Origin: an uncultured Clostridia bacterium
GTDB lineage: Bacteria; Bacillota; Clostridia; Lachnospirales; Anaerotignaceae
Assembly: GCA_944383885.1 (NCBI GenBank)
Contig: CALWRF010000032.1
Span: 1 to 44,643 of the forward strand
Direction of reading: 5' to 3'
Length of the DNA: 44,643 nt
Shown here: positions 1 to 9,581 of the stretch, piece after piece
How the letters are laid out: the number at the start of each line of letters is the position of its first letter
How positions within the stretch are numbered: position 1 is the stretch's first letter
Notes under the pieces: model-generated
Seen by the model: only the letters and a program-made list of their open reading frames with translations
Told to the model about the DNA's origin: nothing
The model's database searches: none
Made by a program: the position numbers and the translations under genes

Positions 1-412
1 CATCAAAATGTGACCTTTGGAAAGCACAGACTTCTATCTCCTTCACACCTTCAGGCACAATATATTTTCCTGTCATCTGAGCTGGTGCCTTAATAAGCTT
101 TTTGCCGTCTTTAGAATAAAGTACACCGTCAATGTCTTTTAAATATTTATTTTCAGGGTCAACTGTTATTTTTTTTAAATTTCTTGCACCGTAAAGAGTA
201 CCGAGCCAAACATCAGGTATATTTTTAGGAATAAAAATACTCTCTATTTCACTTGGATTTTCAGCAGAAACAGCAACTGTAAATTCCCCTTCAGCCTGTG
301 CTATAAGCTCCTCAGGTATAACCATATTTTTATCTTCGCCTTTATATTTCAAATCCCATCTTCCATTGCTCCAACCGGAGTTATAAAATTCAAAATCATT
401 AATGCCGCTCAT
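1..412 (-). CDS. BspA-like leucine-rich repeat protein (3' part cut by window edge)
   Basis: Partial gene: 137 residues of the N-terminus are visible and the reading frame runs off the left edge. The start at 412 is set by an AAGGAG box at 421-426. The visible protein has no signal peptide. It contains one clear BspA/LRR_5 unit, with the pattern NLKKITVDPENKYL, then DIDGVLYSKDGKKLI, then a YIVPEGVKEIEVCAF-like segment. That pattern is typical of BspA-type repeats found in surface and intracellular proteins of Clostridia. The first ~60 residues are not recognisable. The stop of the BRCT gene is upstream, 16 bases from this start, so the two are probably one transcription unit. The function is unknown; a protein-binding role is inferred from the repeat type only. 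Confidence 0.75.
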   Translation of the reverse strand, partial: MSGINDFEFYNSGWSNGRWDLKYKGEDKNMVIPEELIAQAEGEFTVAVSAENPSEIESIFIPKNIPDVWLGTLYGARNLKKITVDPENKYLKDIDGVLYSKDGKKLIKAPAQMTGKYIVPEGVKEIEVCAFQRSHFD

Positions 413-428
413 ATACAATCCTCCTTGC

Positions 429-1553
429 TCATTTTAAAAACCTGAACAAATCGTATTCAGTTATAATTTTAATATCCTTTCCTTTTTCCTTCTGTTCAAG
501 AGCTTTTTCAACTTTTTTAGCTCCTGCCGAACCAAAATCCCCTATTACAAGGTAATTTGTTTTGCCGCTTACAGAACCTGTGCACCTTCCGCCTTTTTGA
601 ACAATCATTTCTTCAACGGCTTTTCTGTCGCCGTCACAGTTTTGAAAGTCCCCTGTAAGGACAAAGGCTTTTCCTTCAAATTCAAGAGAGTCTATATCCT
701 CTGTCGGATACTGCGGTTCTGTATCCCAGTCGTTTACATCTTCATCGTCCTCGTCGTCCTCGTCCTCATCTTCATCGTAATCATCAAATTCATCGTAATA
801 TTCTTCGCCTATGTTTTCTTCTACAATACAGCCATACACATCCTCGTATGCTTCGTTAAAGTCTGTCCACGCGTCTGTATCAGGAGAAAATCTGACACAG
901 AATTCAACAAACGGGTCTTCTCCATAATCGCAGAAATATCCTATTATTGTCTCCTCATCATCTGTTTCCTCAAATATATCCGTAGGTGTTACATTATTTT
1001 TTACCCATTTACGCAGTTTCTTTCTGTCCACATCTGACAGAAAATTTTCAAAAAAGTCTACAGCGGCATTAAGAGCATCTTTATCGTCCCATGTAGGAAT
1101 AATATCCTCACAAGATATTGCTTCATAGCTTATACAGCTTCCGTCATCTGAAGTAAACTGACCTATCTCATGGATATGAACACCGCAGCCTTCTTCCACA
1201 TCCTCAAAATCAATCTCAATAACAAGATTGTTTTCGCTCATTATTTTAAGGAAGTTATCATACTGCTCCTCTGTTGTAGTACAAATAAGCTCACCATTTG
1301 GTCTTTTAGGCTTGTCTTTAAACCATTGTCTTGACCAGTTCTCAAATGAATCAAGGGTTCCTGAAAATGACCATCTTCCGCAGCCAGAAAAGCCGGCTGT
1401 CAAATGTTCTTCGTCAAAGCCGTCACAACATTGAATACCGTATTCACCGTAAAATCCCCACAAGTCTAACACCGGCTCAAAAGCGTCAATGTATTCCTGA
1501 GTCCAGTCGCCTTTTAAAGTAATTTTACCGCTTGCGCTTGAAATGTTTGCCAT
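429..1553 (-). CDS. Acidic BRCT-domain protein with an uncharacterised repeat domain
   Basis: 374 residues. The C-terminus (about 289-374) is a BRCT domain of the DNA ligase/RFC1 type: EGKAFVLTG, then GGRCTGSVSGKTNYLVIG, SAGAKKVEKA and IITEYDLFRFL. Such domains bind DNA ends or phosphopeptides. Residues 249-275 form a very acidic Asp/Glu linker. Residues 158-242 match two copies of a repeat in the protein encoded at 9582-10172, with conserved AVDFF, LRKWV, PFVEF and FSPDTDAW. The first 150 residues are cysteine- and aromatic-rich and not recognised. There is no signal peptide, so it is probably cytoplasmic. It lies 16 bases before the LRR gene. The family is known only through the BRCT part; DNA- or protein-binding is an inference. 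Confidence 0.8.
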   Translation of the reverse strand: MANISSASGKITLKGDWTQEYIDAFEPVLDLWGFYGEYGIQCCDGFDEEHLTAGFSGCGRWSFSGTLDSFENWSRQWFKDKPKRPNGELICTTTEEQYDNFLKIMSENNLVIEIDFEDVEEGCGVHIHEIGQFTSDDGSCISYEAISCEDIIPTWDDKDALNAAVDFFENFLSDVDRKKLRKWVKNNVTPTDIFEETDDEETIIGYFCDYGEDPFVEFCVRFSPDTDAWTDFNEAYEDVYGCIVEENIGEEYYDEFDDYDEDEDEDDEDDEDVNDWDTEPQYPTEDIDSLEFEGKAFVLTGDFQNCDGDRKAVEEMIVQKGGRCTGSVSGKTNYLVIGDFGSAGAKKVEKALEQKEKGKDIKIITEYDLFRFLK

Positions 1554-2234
1554 AACACATCGCCTCCATGATACAGATTAACTAAAAAATATATTTAAAA
1601 GCAGCATTAAAATAATTATACAAAAATAATTTTATTATTTTCAAAAAACTATACTTATTTATATACATATTATACTTAAATACATATTTATTTCAATAAA
1701 TTATATAAATTTAATTAATTAAGGCGCTTATTTATATTTATTAAGCTGAAATTATACTAAAAATTAAAATCCGTATTTCAATATTTTAATAACATCTGAT
1801 TACCGCTAACTTTTATGCCGAAATTTAATATAATTACCTCAACTGCTGTATTTTTTTAGTTATGATAAGTGATATAATAGTTTACAGATTATATGTATTT
1901 CAATGTATGTAAAATTCAAAAATAATGCAAATAAGAATAATTAATGAATAAAATCAGACAAAAACCGTCTTTCTTATTGTATTGTGAATAAAAAAATGGT
2001 ATATTTGCTTTATTAGGATATATTAATAATTTTTTGGTTCAATTGCTTAAAAAATTGCTTAAATAGCTTATATTTCTTAAATACAGGCATTAAATTTTTA
2101 TATGTAAATTATATTTTTCAATTGATTTACATAATTTTTTTGTATGTTCCTATTTTAGGAACCGCAATACATATATTTTATGTCATAAAATTATAATGCC
2201 ATACCATTTAATAAGAAGGGGTGGGAGAATGGGC
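1554..2234. other. A+T-rich intergenic spacer between divergent genes
   Basis: No coding frame of note on either strand. The spacer separates the minus-strand BRCT gene from the plus-strand GGDEF-EAL gene and must hold both promoters, though no strong sigma-A match stands out. The only clear structure is the palindrome at 2146-2162, listed separately. No c-di-GMP riboswitch signature was seen ahead of the c-di-GMP gene. Confidence 0.6.
2146..2162. promoter_or_regulatory. 17-bp palindrome upstream of the GGDEF-EAL gene (candidate operator)
   Basis: GTTCCTA-TTT-TAGGAAC is a perfect inverted repeat with 7-bp arms and a 3-bp centre, ending 72 bases before the GGDEF-EAL start. It is the most G+C-rich spot in the surrounding A+T-rich spacer. 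The position fits an operator or a short hairpin in the 5' leader. There is no direct evidence of a binding protein. Confidence 0.35.
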
Positions 2235-5200
2235 ATGTCAGAAAAAAGCAATGCTCAACCGGTCTCTCAATATATGAAACACAAATTTGAGGAACTTGCA
2301 GAAAGAGCCTCAAAAGACGCATTGTCAGGACTGTTAAACCGTGAAACCGCTGAAATGTATATAAACCAGCGTTTGGATAATATGCTGCAAAATGAAACAT
2401 GCGCGTTATTTATTGTTGATATAGATAATTTTAAGCATGTAAATGATACATTGGGGCATCAGGCTGGTGACGAGGCTATACGGCAGTCAGCCCACATATT
2501 GTCAAGTTTATTCAGGGCAACAGATATTGTAGGCAGGCTTGGTGGAGATGAATTTATAATATTATTAACAGGAACCATATCCGAAAAACAAGTGCGCAAA
2601 AAGGGAAAAGATATCTGTGAAAGCCTGCAGCTTATTCTCGGAGGCAGTCCAGCTGTAACAACTACTGTCAGCGTTGGCATAGATATAGCGTCGGGCATTG
2701 GGCTGAAATTTGACGATTTATACCAAGCGGCGGATTTGGCGCTTTACAAAGCAAAGAGAAACGGCAAAAACGGATTTTTTGTAAAACACGACAAAAGCCT
2801 TTCAGGCATAAAAGAAAAAGATAACTTCCTTCCTGTAAATACCATTTCCCTCAGCGGTCTGCTTGAAAACATGGAAAGCGCTGTTTCGCTTTTGGAAATC
2901 GGCGAGCAAATACACATTATATATGTAAGCAGCAGTTTTTGCAGAATCCTTGGTGTTGATTCAAAAACGTACTCCCTGCCAAAGACTCTTTCTTCAATTG
3001 TTCATCCAGATGATATTATAGGATTACGTTCCGCACTTTTTAAAGGTCTTGAAAATGATAACGCTGTAGACTGCATAACCCGTGTTTCACCGGACAATAA
3101 AAAATGGTACTGGTGGCATATACGGGCTTCAAAAATAGAATATAACAACCCTCATCCTGTTATGCTCGTTACGGCAACGGATATATCTGAATTTAAAGAA
3201 AAAGAGCATAAGCTTATTGAAATAAATAAAAGGCTTAAAAGCGCTTTTGAACAGACAGCACAGGGAATGTGGGAAGTAGACTTGGCTTCTAAAAATATAA
3301 CAATATTTGGATATGAAGGCATGGGCAGTGTATCTGAGTCAGTTCAAGGCGAATTTCCTGATTACATAATCGCAAACGGATGGATACACCCTAATTCAGT
3401 GCCGCATTTCAGGGAATTTGCAAACGAGCTTCTCAGCGGCAAGTCACAGGGATACGGTAATTTTATAATGCAGTACCATGATACAGGCTGTTACGGCTGG
3501 AAAACAATGTCTTATAAAATGCTTTATGATGATTCAGGCATAGCCGTTAAAGCTATAGGCATAGTTGAAAAACTGCCGCATGAATTTACCGGTCAGGATA
3601 TAAAATCACCGATAAAACGTTTTTTGCCGGAATCACTTACATCATATCTTACAGTCGGCTTGCAGGCAAATCTTACAAAAGATACAACAAGGGAATTTTG
3701 GGCTGAGGGCAAAGATTTAAGCAGGCAGTATTCTAACGAAAAGTGCAGCAGTATACTTAAACAGGAAGAAAGCAAAATATTCCGCAAAGATGACAGCAAG
3801 TCTTTATCAGCATATTTTAATGCAGAACACCTTATAGAATTATATTCCCAAGGCAAGAGATGGATTAAACTAAATTACAGGCGAATAGACGTATGCGGAA
3901 ATATACGCTGGGTAAACCATGTTATAAATCTTGTAAAAGATATTTTTACAAAAGACATATACTTATTTACATACATTATCCAGTCCGATTTAAAACACCA
4001 GCGTGAAGTCGAACTTAAAAAGAATATTGTATACGACCAGATAACAGGGTTATATGACAATTCAACTTCACGTTCGCTTATTGAATTTCAGATTGAAAAA
4101 GGCGGATTTCACGAATGCGCATTAGCAATGATACACCTCGGCGGTATAGAAAAATTGTCTGCAAGATGTGATTTATCAGTAAATAATAAACTATATGACA
4201 TAACAGCGGCAATATCAACAGCGCTCGGTCCAGAGTGCATAATTGGGCAGTATAACATATCAACTTTAATAGTATTTTTCCCTGACATACATTCGCAAGA
4301 TAAGATAAAGCGACAGATAGAAGACGCTTTTTCTTTTGTCCGTTTTTCACTGTCATATATTCAGGAAATGGATTCCATGAGGTTTGTTGCCGGTGTTGAC
4401 TGCGCGAATATAAACCAAGCGGACTTTATTTCAATGACAACAAATACTATTAACGCCTGCCAGCTTTGGCACAACGCGTCGGCAGATACTGTTGCATTTG
4501 TGCAGGAAAATAATGATATACTTTTGAATAAAAATACAAAAGCCGAACAGCTTGAAGTAGGCTTGGAAGGCTTGATACATCCCCTTTGTGAATCTCAAAA
4601 GGATATTATTCTCAGCTGTATATCAGCTATGCTTTCATCTGACTCAATTGAGTATTCAATTAACAGCGCTCTTGGTCTTGTAGGCAAGTATTACGACGCT
4701 GACCGTGTGTATATAATGTCCCTTGGAGAAGAAAATAAAGTTATAACAATGCCATTTGAATGGGTATCCGCAAAAAAGGCAAGCATACAGCAGGCTGTTT
4801 CAGGATTATTTATTGAGCGGTTTCCAATATTAAAAAGGTGTATGGACGAAAAACGCCCTATATTTATTTCACGTATACTGCCTTTTAACGATAAGGTTCA
4901 TGAAAAAGATGAAAAAAAATGGCATTTTATAACATTTCCGTTAATTGAGAAAGACGTGGTAACAAGCTTTTTATGTATAGAAAACCCTAATAAAAACACA
5001 ATGGATATATCAACGGCTAACGCTCTTATTCCATACATATTAGGAGAGAAAAAACGCTTTCACACAAAAGCTCCTGTATCAATGAACGCGCCTAAGCTGT
5101 TTTTAAGCGAAATGCCAAACCTGCGGTCTTATACTAATGTTATATACTCACTTAATTCAGATATATACAGCTCAATGGGCGCTATTTGTCTTGATGTGCC

Positions 5201-6317
5201 TAACATATCATCTATAAACAGCAACCAGGGCTTTGAGTATGGCAATAAACTTCTCTGGTATATATCAAAAACATTAGAGGACATATTCTGTAATTCTTTT
5301 ATTTTCCGTACATGGGATGCTGAATTTGTCGCACTGTGCCCAAACATTACAAGGCAGGTGTTTATAGGACGCTGCACCAGAATGCGTTCAAATTTGCAGC
5401 GCAGGTATCCAAAAGACGTGCGTATAGGCTATACATGGGCGGAGGGTGTTTTCAGCGGAAAGGCATTAGTAAACGAAGCCCGTTCAATTATGAAGTGCGA
5501 GCATATAAAAAGCGTATCTGAACAGGACAGCTTATCATTATCAAAAAAATCTTTGGTTAACATAAAAGACGCAATGCGCATTGAGCGTTTTACTGTATAT
5601 TTTCAGCCTAAAGTGAATATAAAAGACGGTTCCCTTTTAGGTATTGAAGCACTTGTGCGCGGCATAGATGAAGCCGGGAATATTATACCGCCTGACAGAT
5701 TTATAAGGGAACTTGAAACTACAGGCGATATAAGAGACCTTGACCTTTATGTTCTTGACCGTACATTGGCGCAAATGGACGCATGGAGAAAAGAAGAATT
5801 AGAGCTTGTGCCAGTTTCTGTTAATTTTTCACGCATAACACTGTTTGACCCTACTGTTCTGGCTTCTGTGCTGGCTATACAAAGCCGCTACCCTCTTTTG
5901 CCGCCAAACCTGCTGGAAATAGAAATAACAGAAAACGGCATGAATGTGGAATACAGTTCCCTAAGCAGTGTTATGGAAAAATTCAGGGAATTTGGAATCA
6001 GCTTCGCCCTTGATGACTTCGGCTCAGCGTATTCCAATATTTCAATATTTACAAATGTTAAATTTGAGAATGTAAAATTCGACAGAAGCCTTATATCCAG
6101 CCTTGTTGATAATCCAAGGGGAAGAATGCTCGTTCAGGATATTGTTAAGATATGCAATAAAAGCAATATGTCCTGCGTAGCTGAGGGCGTAGAAAACAAA
6201 CCGCAAATAGAAATACTGAAAGATGCCGGCTGTATATGCGCTCAAGGTTATTACTATGACCGTCCAATACCAGTAGAACTATTTGAAAAAAAATATCTGA
6301 ACTCTGCTAAAAAATAA
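2235..6317 (+). CDS. Multidomain cyclic-di-GMP enzyme (GGDEF-PAS-GGDEF*-GAF-GGDEF*-EAL)
   Basis: About 1360 residues. The start at 2235 is preferred because GGGAG lies 7 bases upstream; ATG at 2229 is also possible. Order of domains: an intact GGDEF domain (GGDEF at 103-107) with an RATD inhibitory I-site five residues before it; two or three PAS-like domains (about 208-595); a degenerate GGDEF-like domain (597-755); a GAF-like domain (775-925); a second degenerate GGDEF (about 952-1092), where RTWDAEF replaces the signature; and a C-terminal EAL phosphodiesterase domain (about 1108-1355). The EAL part keeps EALVRG, EITEN, the DDFG loop, a VKFD lysine, AEGVEN and QGYYYDRP, so it looks catalytic. 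No membrane segment or signal peptide is seen, so it is likely cytoplasmic. It could make or degrade c-di-GMP, and the net direction cannot be read from the sequence. The CheB-CheR hybrid follows after 33 bases. Confidence 0.9.
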   Translation: MSEKSNAQPVSQYMKHKFEELAERASKDALSGLLNRETAEMYINQRLDNMLQNETCALFIVDIDNFKHVNDTLGHQAGDEAIRQSAHILSSLFRATDIVGRLGGDEFIILLTGTISEKQVRKKGKDICESLQLILGGSPAVTTTVSVGIDIASGIGLKFDDLYQAADLALYKAKRNGKNGFFVKHDKSLSGIKEKDNFLPVNTISLSGLLENMESAVSLLEIGEQIHIIYVSSSFCRILGVDSKTYSLPKTLSSIVHPDDIIGLRSALFKGLENDNAVDCITRVSPDNKKWYWWHIRASKIEYNNPHPVMLVTATDISEFKEKEHKLIEINKRLKSAFEQTAQGMWEVDLASKNITIFGYEGMGSVSESVQGEFPDYIIANGWIHPNSVPHFREFANELLSGKSQGYGNFIMQYHDTGCYGWKTMSYKMLYDDSGIAVKAIGIVEKLPHEFTGQDIKSPIKRFLPESLTSYLTVGLQANLTKDTTREFWAEGKDLSRQYSNEKCSSILKQEESKIFRKDDSKSLSAYFNAEHLIELYSQGKRWIKLNYRRIDVCGNIRWVNHVINLVKDIFTKDIYLFTYIIQSDLKHQREVELKKNIVYDQITGLYDNSTSRSLIEFQIEKGGFHECALAMIHLGGIEKLSARCDLSVNNKLYDITAAISTALGPECIIGQYNISTLIVFFPDIHSQDKIKRQIEDAFSFVRFSLSYIQEMDSMRFVAGVDCANINQADFISMTTNTINACQLWHNASADTVAFVQENNDILLNKNTKAEQLEVGLEGLIHPLCESQKDIILSCISAMLSSDSIEYSINSALGLVGKYYDADRVYIMSLGEENKVITMPFEWVSAKKASIQQAVSGLFIERFPILKRCMDEKRPIFISRILPFNDKVHEKDEKKWHFITFPLIEKDVVTSFLCIENPNKNTMDISTANALIPYILGEKKRFHTKAPVSMNAPKLFLSEMPNLRSYTNVIYSLNSDIYSSMGAICLDVPNISSINSNQGFEYGNKLLWYISKTLEDIFCNSFIFRTWDAEFVALCPNITRQVFIGRCTRMRSNLQRRYPKDVRIGYTWAEGVFSGKALVNEARSIMKCEHIKSVSEQDSLSLSKKSLVNIKDAMRIERFTVYFQPKVNIKDGSLLGIEALVRGIDEAGNIIPPDRFIRELETTGDIRDLDLYVLDRTLAQMDAWRKEELELVPVSVNFSRITLFDPTVLASVLAIQSRYPLLPPNLLEIEITENGMNVEYSSLSSVMEKFREFGISFALDDFGSAYSNISIFTNVKFENVKFDRSLISSLVDNPRGRMLVQDIVKICNKSNMSCVAEGVENKPQIEILKDAGCICAQGYYYDRPIPVELFEKKYLNSAKK

Positions 6318-6350
6318 CAGAGACATGTAATTTTGTTAGGAGACTTGAAT

Positions 6351-8912
6351 ATGACAAACGATAACGAATATTTAAAAGGTCAGGAACAATCTTCAGACCT
6401 GCTTGTAATTGGCATTGGCGCCTCTGCCGGCGGAGTCGAGGCATTGCAGCAGTTTTTCGGCTGTATGCCAAACAACAGCGGATTAAGCTTTGTAGTTGTT
6501 CAGCACCTTTCGCCGGACTACAAAAGCCTTATGGCAGATATTTTAGGCAAAAACACTGAAATGACTGTGCTTCAGGCAACAAATGAAATGATTGTTGAAC
6601 CGGATACAGTATACCTTATTCCGCCTAAAAAATATATGACAATAGAGCAAGGCAAACTTATGCTCTCCGACTATCCTTCCGGCACACTTAACCATCCAAT
6701 AGATATATTTTTTAATTCATTAGCTAAAGAAAAGCGTGAGCACGCTATTGCAGTTGTTTTGTCCGGCACTGGTTCAGACGGTACAAAGGGCGTAAAATCT
6801 GTTAAAGAATACGGCGGTCTTGTTATAGCTCAGGAACCTGAAACGGCTAAATTTGACGGAATGCCAAAAAGTGTTATCCAAACAGGGCTGGCGGATTTTA
6901 TACTTTCTCCTGAAGAAATAGCAGATGAAATACTTAATTTTTCCACTACAAACATACTGCTGCCTACTCAAAGAATTGAAAGCCCGGCAGATGAAGATGC
7001 CTTATTATCCGACGACGACACTCTTGCGCATATATACACAATATTAAAAAACGCCAGCGGCATAGATTTTACATATTACAAGCGCTCAACCATACTTAGG
7101 CGTATAGAGCGCCGTATGCTTGTAAACCACAGTTCTACCCTTGCAGAATTTGCAAGGCTTTTAGGCAACAACAGCGATGAAGTTAACATACTCATTAGGG
7201 AAATACTTATAGGCGTAACTAATTTCTTTAGGGATCCACCGTTTTTTGAAAAATTAAAATACAACGCTATATATAAAATAGTAGAGCGCACTAATGAAAC
7301 AGACCCTATACGCGTATGGAGCGCCGGCTGTTCCACAGGTGAAGAAGCTTACTCAATAGCAATACTTTTTCAGGAAGTTATGGATGAGCTTCAGGTAAAG
7401 CGCGACGTTAAAATATTTGCTACTGATGTAGACAGGAGAGCTATTGAACAGGCAAGCAAAGGCGTGTATTCCGAAAACATTATAGACGATGTAACGCCTG
7501 ACCGTCTGTCAAGATTTTTCATAAAGCAAAACGATCAATACATAATTTCAAAGCATATCCGCCGTATGATAGTATTTGCGCCGCACAATATGTTTTCTGA
7601 CCCGCCTTTCGGCAAGCTTGATATGATTAGCTGCCGTAATGTAATGATATATTTTCAGCCTGTACTGCGCCGCGGATTATTTGCGATATTCCATTCAGCG
7701 CTTAAAAACAACGGCTACCTTTTCCTTGGAAAAAGCGAAACTGCAAGCGAGTATGCCAACCTTTTTAAACCGGTTTGCGGTCCTGAAAAAATATATCTGC
7801 ACAAAGGCGAAGGCAAAGTTGAAGACCTTACTCCGCCTACGTTCAACATTCCTAATATTAAGGCAATATCTCTTAACAGTCCATACCCGTTAAATGGTCA
7901 AAATGAGGACATAAAACAGGAGATAAAGTATACTAAATTTTTAGAGACATTCCTTCCGGCTTCTGTTGTACTGGATCAAAATGATTCCATAATACACTTT
8001 TTTGGAAACTATAACGATTATTTTACACTCGCGCCGGGCAAAGCCACACTTAACTTTTTCAGTATGCTTAACAAAGATTTATCTTTAGCCGCCTCTACTG
8101 CAATCAGCCGCTGCCGAAATAAAAAAGAGCCAATAACTTATACTGACATAGTTGTAGACTGCCCTTCCGGAAGGAAATTAGTTGACCTTCAGGTACAGCC
8201 TATACCGGCAGAAAACGAAGAAGAAAGCAATCTTATTGCTGTTCTCTTTTACGAAAACAAACATCCTGAAACTGAAGGAACTATTGAAAAATATGATATT
8301 GATGCTACAGCAGCACAGCGCATTGCCGATTTAGAGCGTGAATTTCAGGTATCTCAAAATGATTTACGTTCAACAATACAGCGTTTAGAAACAGTAAACG
8401 GTGAGCTTCAGGCTGCCAATGAAGAGCTGCTTACGGCAAATGAAGAACTTCAAAGCTCTACCGAAGAGCTTCAGTCAGTAAACGAAGAACTTTATACCGT
8501 AAATACTGAACATCAGCTTAAATTAGACGAGCTTACAATGATGACCAACGACCTTTCAAACTTCCTCTCATCAACTATGATTGGCATACTTTTTGTGGAC
8601 AGCAAACTTAATATACGTAAATTTACTGAATATGTTGGAAGGGAATTTCAGCTTATGGAGCACGATATAGGCAGACCTATACAAATATTTGCCCATAGTT
8701 TCCCAGATGAGAACATAGAAAAAGACGCTAAAACCGTTCTTAAAGATTTAATATCAATAGACCGCGAGGTAACTGCTATGAACGGACGCTACTACACGCT
8801 GAGGATAGCACCTTACCGCACTACTGAAAACAGTATCCGCGGACTTGTTATAACAATAATAGACAGCCTTGGAGCAAATAATGATAATAATAAAAATAAT
8901 GACAAAAAATAA
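6351..8912 (+). CDS. CheB-CheR hybrid: methylesterase / methyltransferase with PAS domains
   Basis: 853 residues. ATG 6351 is chosen because AGGAG sits at 6338-6342; a TTG at 6333 would overlap that site. Residues ~15-195 are a CheB methylesterase domain with the catalytic set Ser25 (GASAGG), His52 (VQHLSPD) and Asp143 (GTGSDG), but no receiver domain. Residues ~225-500 are a CheR methyltransferase with RRIERRM and the SAM-binding WSAGCSTGEEAYS (323-335). Then come a short PAS-like region, a long coiled coil (~650-730) of repeated NEEL/TEEL units, and a C-terminal PAS domain. This arrangement is known in CheB/CheR fusion proteins that often act outside flagellar chemotaxis. No che, fli or receptor gene is in the window. 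It is probably co-transcribed with the c-di-GMP gene upstream, so a shared signalling task is inferred. Confidence 0.9.
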   Translation: MTNDNEYLKGQEQSSDLLVIGIGASAGGVEALQQFFGCMPNNSGLSFVVVQHLSPDYKSLMADILGKNTEMTVLQATNEMIVEPDTVYLIPPKKYMTIEQGKLMLSDYPSGTLNHPIDIFFNSLAKEKREHAIAVVLSGTGSDGTKGVKSVKEYGGLVIAQEPETAKFDGMPKSVIQTGLADFILSPEEIADEILNFSTTNILLPTQRIESPADEDALLSDDDTLAHIYTILKNASGIDFTYYKRSTILRRIERRMLVNHSSTLAEFARLLGNNSDEVNILIREILIGVTNFFRDPPFFEKLKYNAIYKIVERTNETDPIRVWSAGCSTGEEAYSIAILFQEVMDELQVKRDVKIFATDVDRRAIEQASKGVYSENIIDDVTPDRLSRFFIKQNDQYIISKHIRRMIVFAPHNMFSDPPFGKLDMISCRNVMIYFQPVLRRGLFAIFHSALKNNGYLFLGKSETASEYANLFKPVCGPEKIYLHKGEGKVEDLTPPTFNIPNIKAISLNSPYPLNGQNEDIKQEIKYTKFLETFLPASVVLDQNDSIIHFFGNYNDYFTLAPGKATLNFFSMLNKDLSLAASTAISRCRNKKEPITYTDIVVDCPSGRKLVDLQVQPIPAENEEESNLIAVLFYENKHPETEGTIEKYDIDATAAQRIADLEREFQVSQNDLRSTIQRLETVNGELQAANEELLTANEELQSSTEELQSVNEELYTVNTEHQLKLDELTMMTNDLSNFLSSTMIGILFVDSKLNIRKFTEYVGREFQLMEHDIGRPIQIFAHSFPDENIEKDAKTVLKDLISIDREVTAMNGRYYTLRIAPYRTTENSIRGLVITIIDSLGANNDNNKNNDKK

Positions 8913-8941
8913 TATATAATCCAAAATAATAACAAAATAAT

Positions 8942-8983
8942 AAACAGGAATATTTTATAAATACATAAAATATTCCTGTTTTA
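8942..8983 (+). terminator. Rho-independent terminator after the CheB-CheR gene
   Basis: A 16-bp inverted repeat (AAACAGGAATATTTTA / TAAAATATTCCTGTTT) with an 8-base loop, followed by a T-rich tract. It lies 30 bases after the CheB-CheR stop. Confidence 0.8.
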
Positions 8984-9024
8984 TATTAATTAAATAAATT
9001 GTCATTATACTTAATTATTAATCA

Positions 9025-9354
9025 TTATTTTTCCGCATTCATGTTTGAAGCCAAACATCGCCTTTTCTTTCTTCTGCGGAAAAAGAAATAAATAAGCAAA
9101 TAAACCGCCGTACATATATTGCCTCTGCTCATCAATATCCAGCAAATAGTAATGTCATGCGCTATAATACTTAAACAAAGTAAAAAACCGAATGTACAGG
9201 CAGGTAAAATCAGCCCTGCCCATGGATTTTTCATATTGCTTAAAAACCCCTGTAAAACAAATGACCCTATGAACATTATTATTAAAGTGGCAATTAAAGC
9301 GGCAATTGTGCCGTACATAATAACTAACAATATTACAATTGATATAAAAGCCAT
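9025..9354 (-). CDS. Small integral membrane protein, unknown function
   Basis: About 109 residues from the start at 9354, chosen because AAGGGG lies 10 bases upstream. A longer frame to 9453 exists, but no ribosome binding site was found there. The protein has about three hydrophobic segments (MAFISIVILLVIMYG, then a FIGSFVLQGF region, then a LLCLSIIAHDITICWIL region). A very basic tail, FFFRRRKKRR, is probably cytoplasmic. No family was recognised. It is the last of four small minus-strand genes. Confidence 0.6.
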   Translation of the reverse strand: MAFISIVILLVIMYGTIAALIATLIIMFIGSFVLQGFLSNMKNPWAGLILPACTFGFLLCLSIIAHDITICWILMSRGNICTAVYLLIYFFFRRRKKRRCLASNMNAEK

Positions 9355-9581
9355 GTAAAAATTCCCCTTTTGCCCTATATTCCATAACCCTGCTTTATTG
9401 TCATATATTGTTGTTTTCAACGACCTATTAATTGTTTTAATATATTTTTGCATGCTTTTGTCTACTGGAAATTAAGTTCTTTAATTATAATAAAATATTT
9501 ATACGGTAAGCAATACTTTTCTGTAATTTACTAAAAAATAATAAAACCAAAGATTATATATAAATCATGCTTTTTTATCCA

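Noticed and set aside
597..1037. Long plus-strand frame inside the BRCT gene
   Set aside because: It is the mirror of the acidic, low-complexity coding strand; no ribosome site or family.
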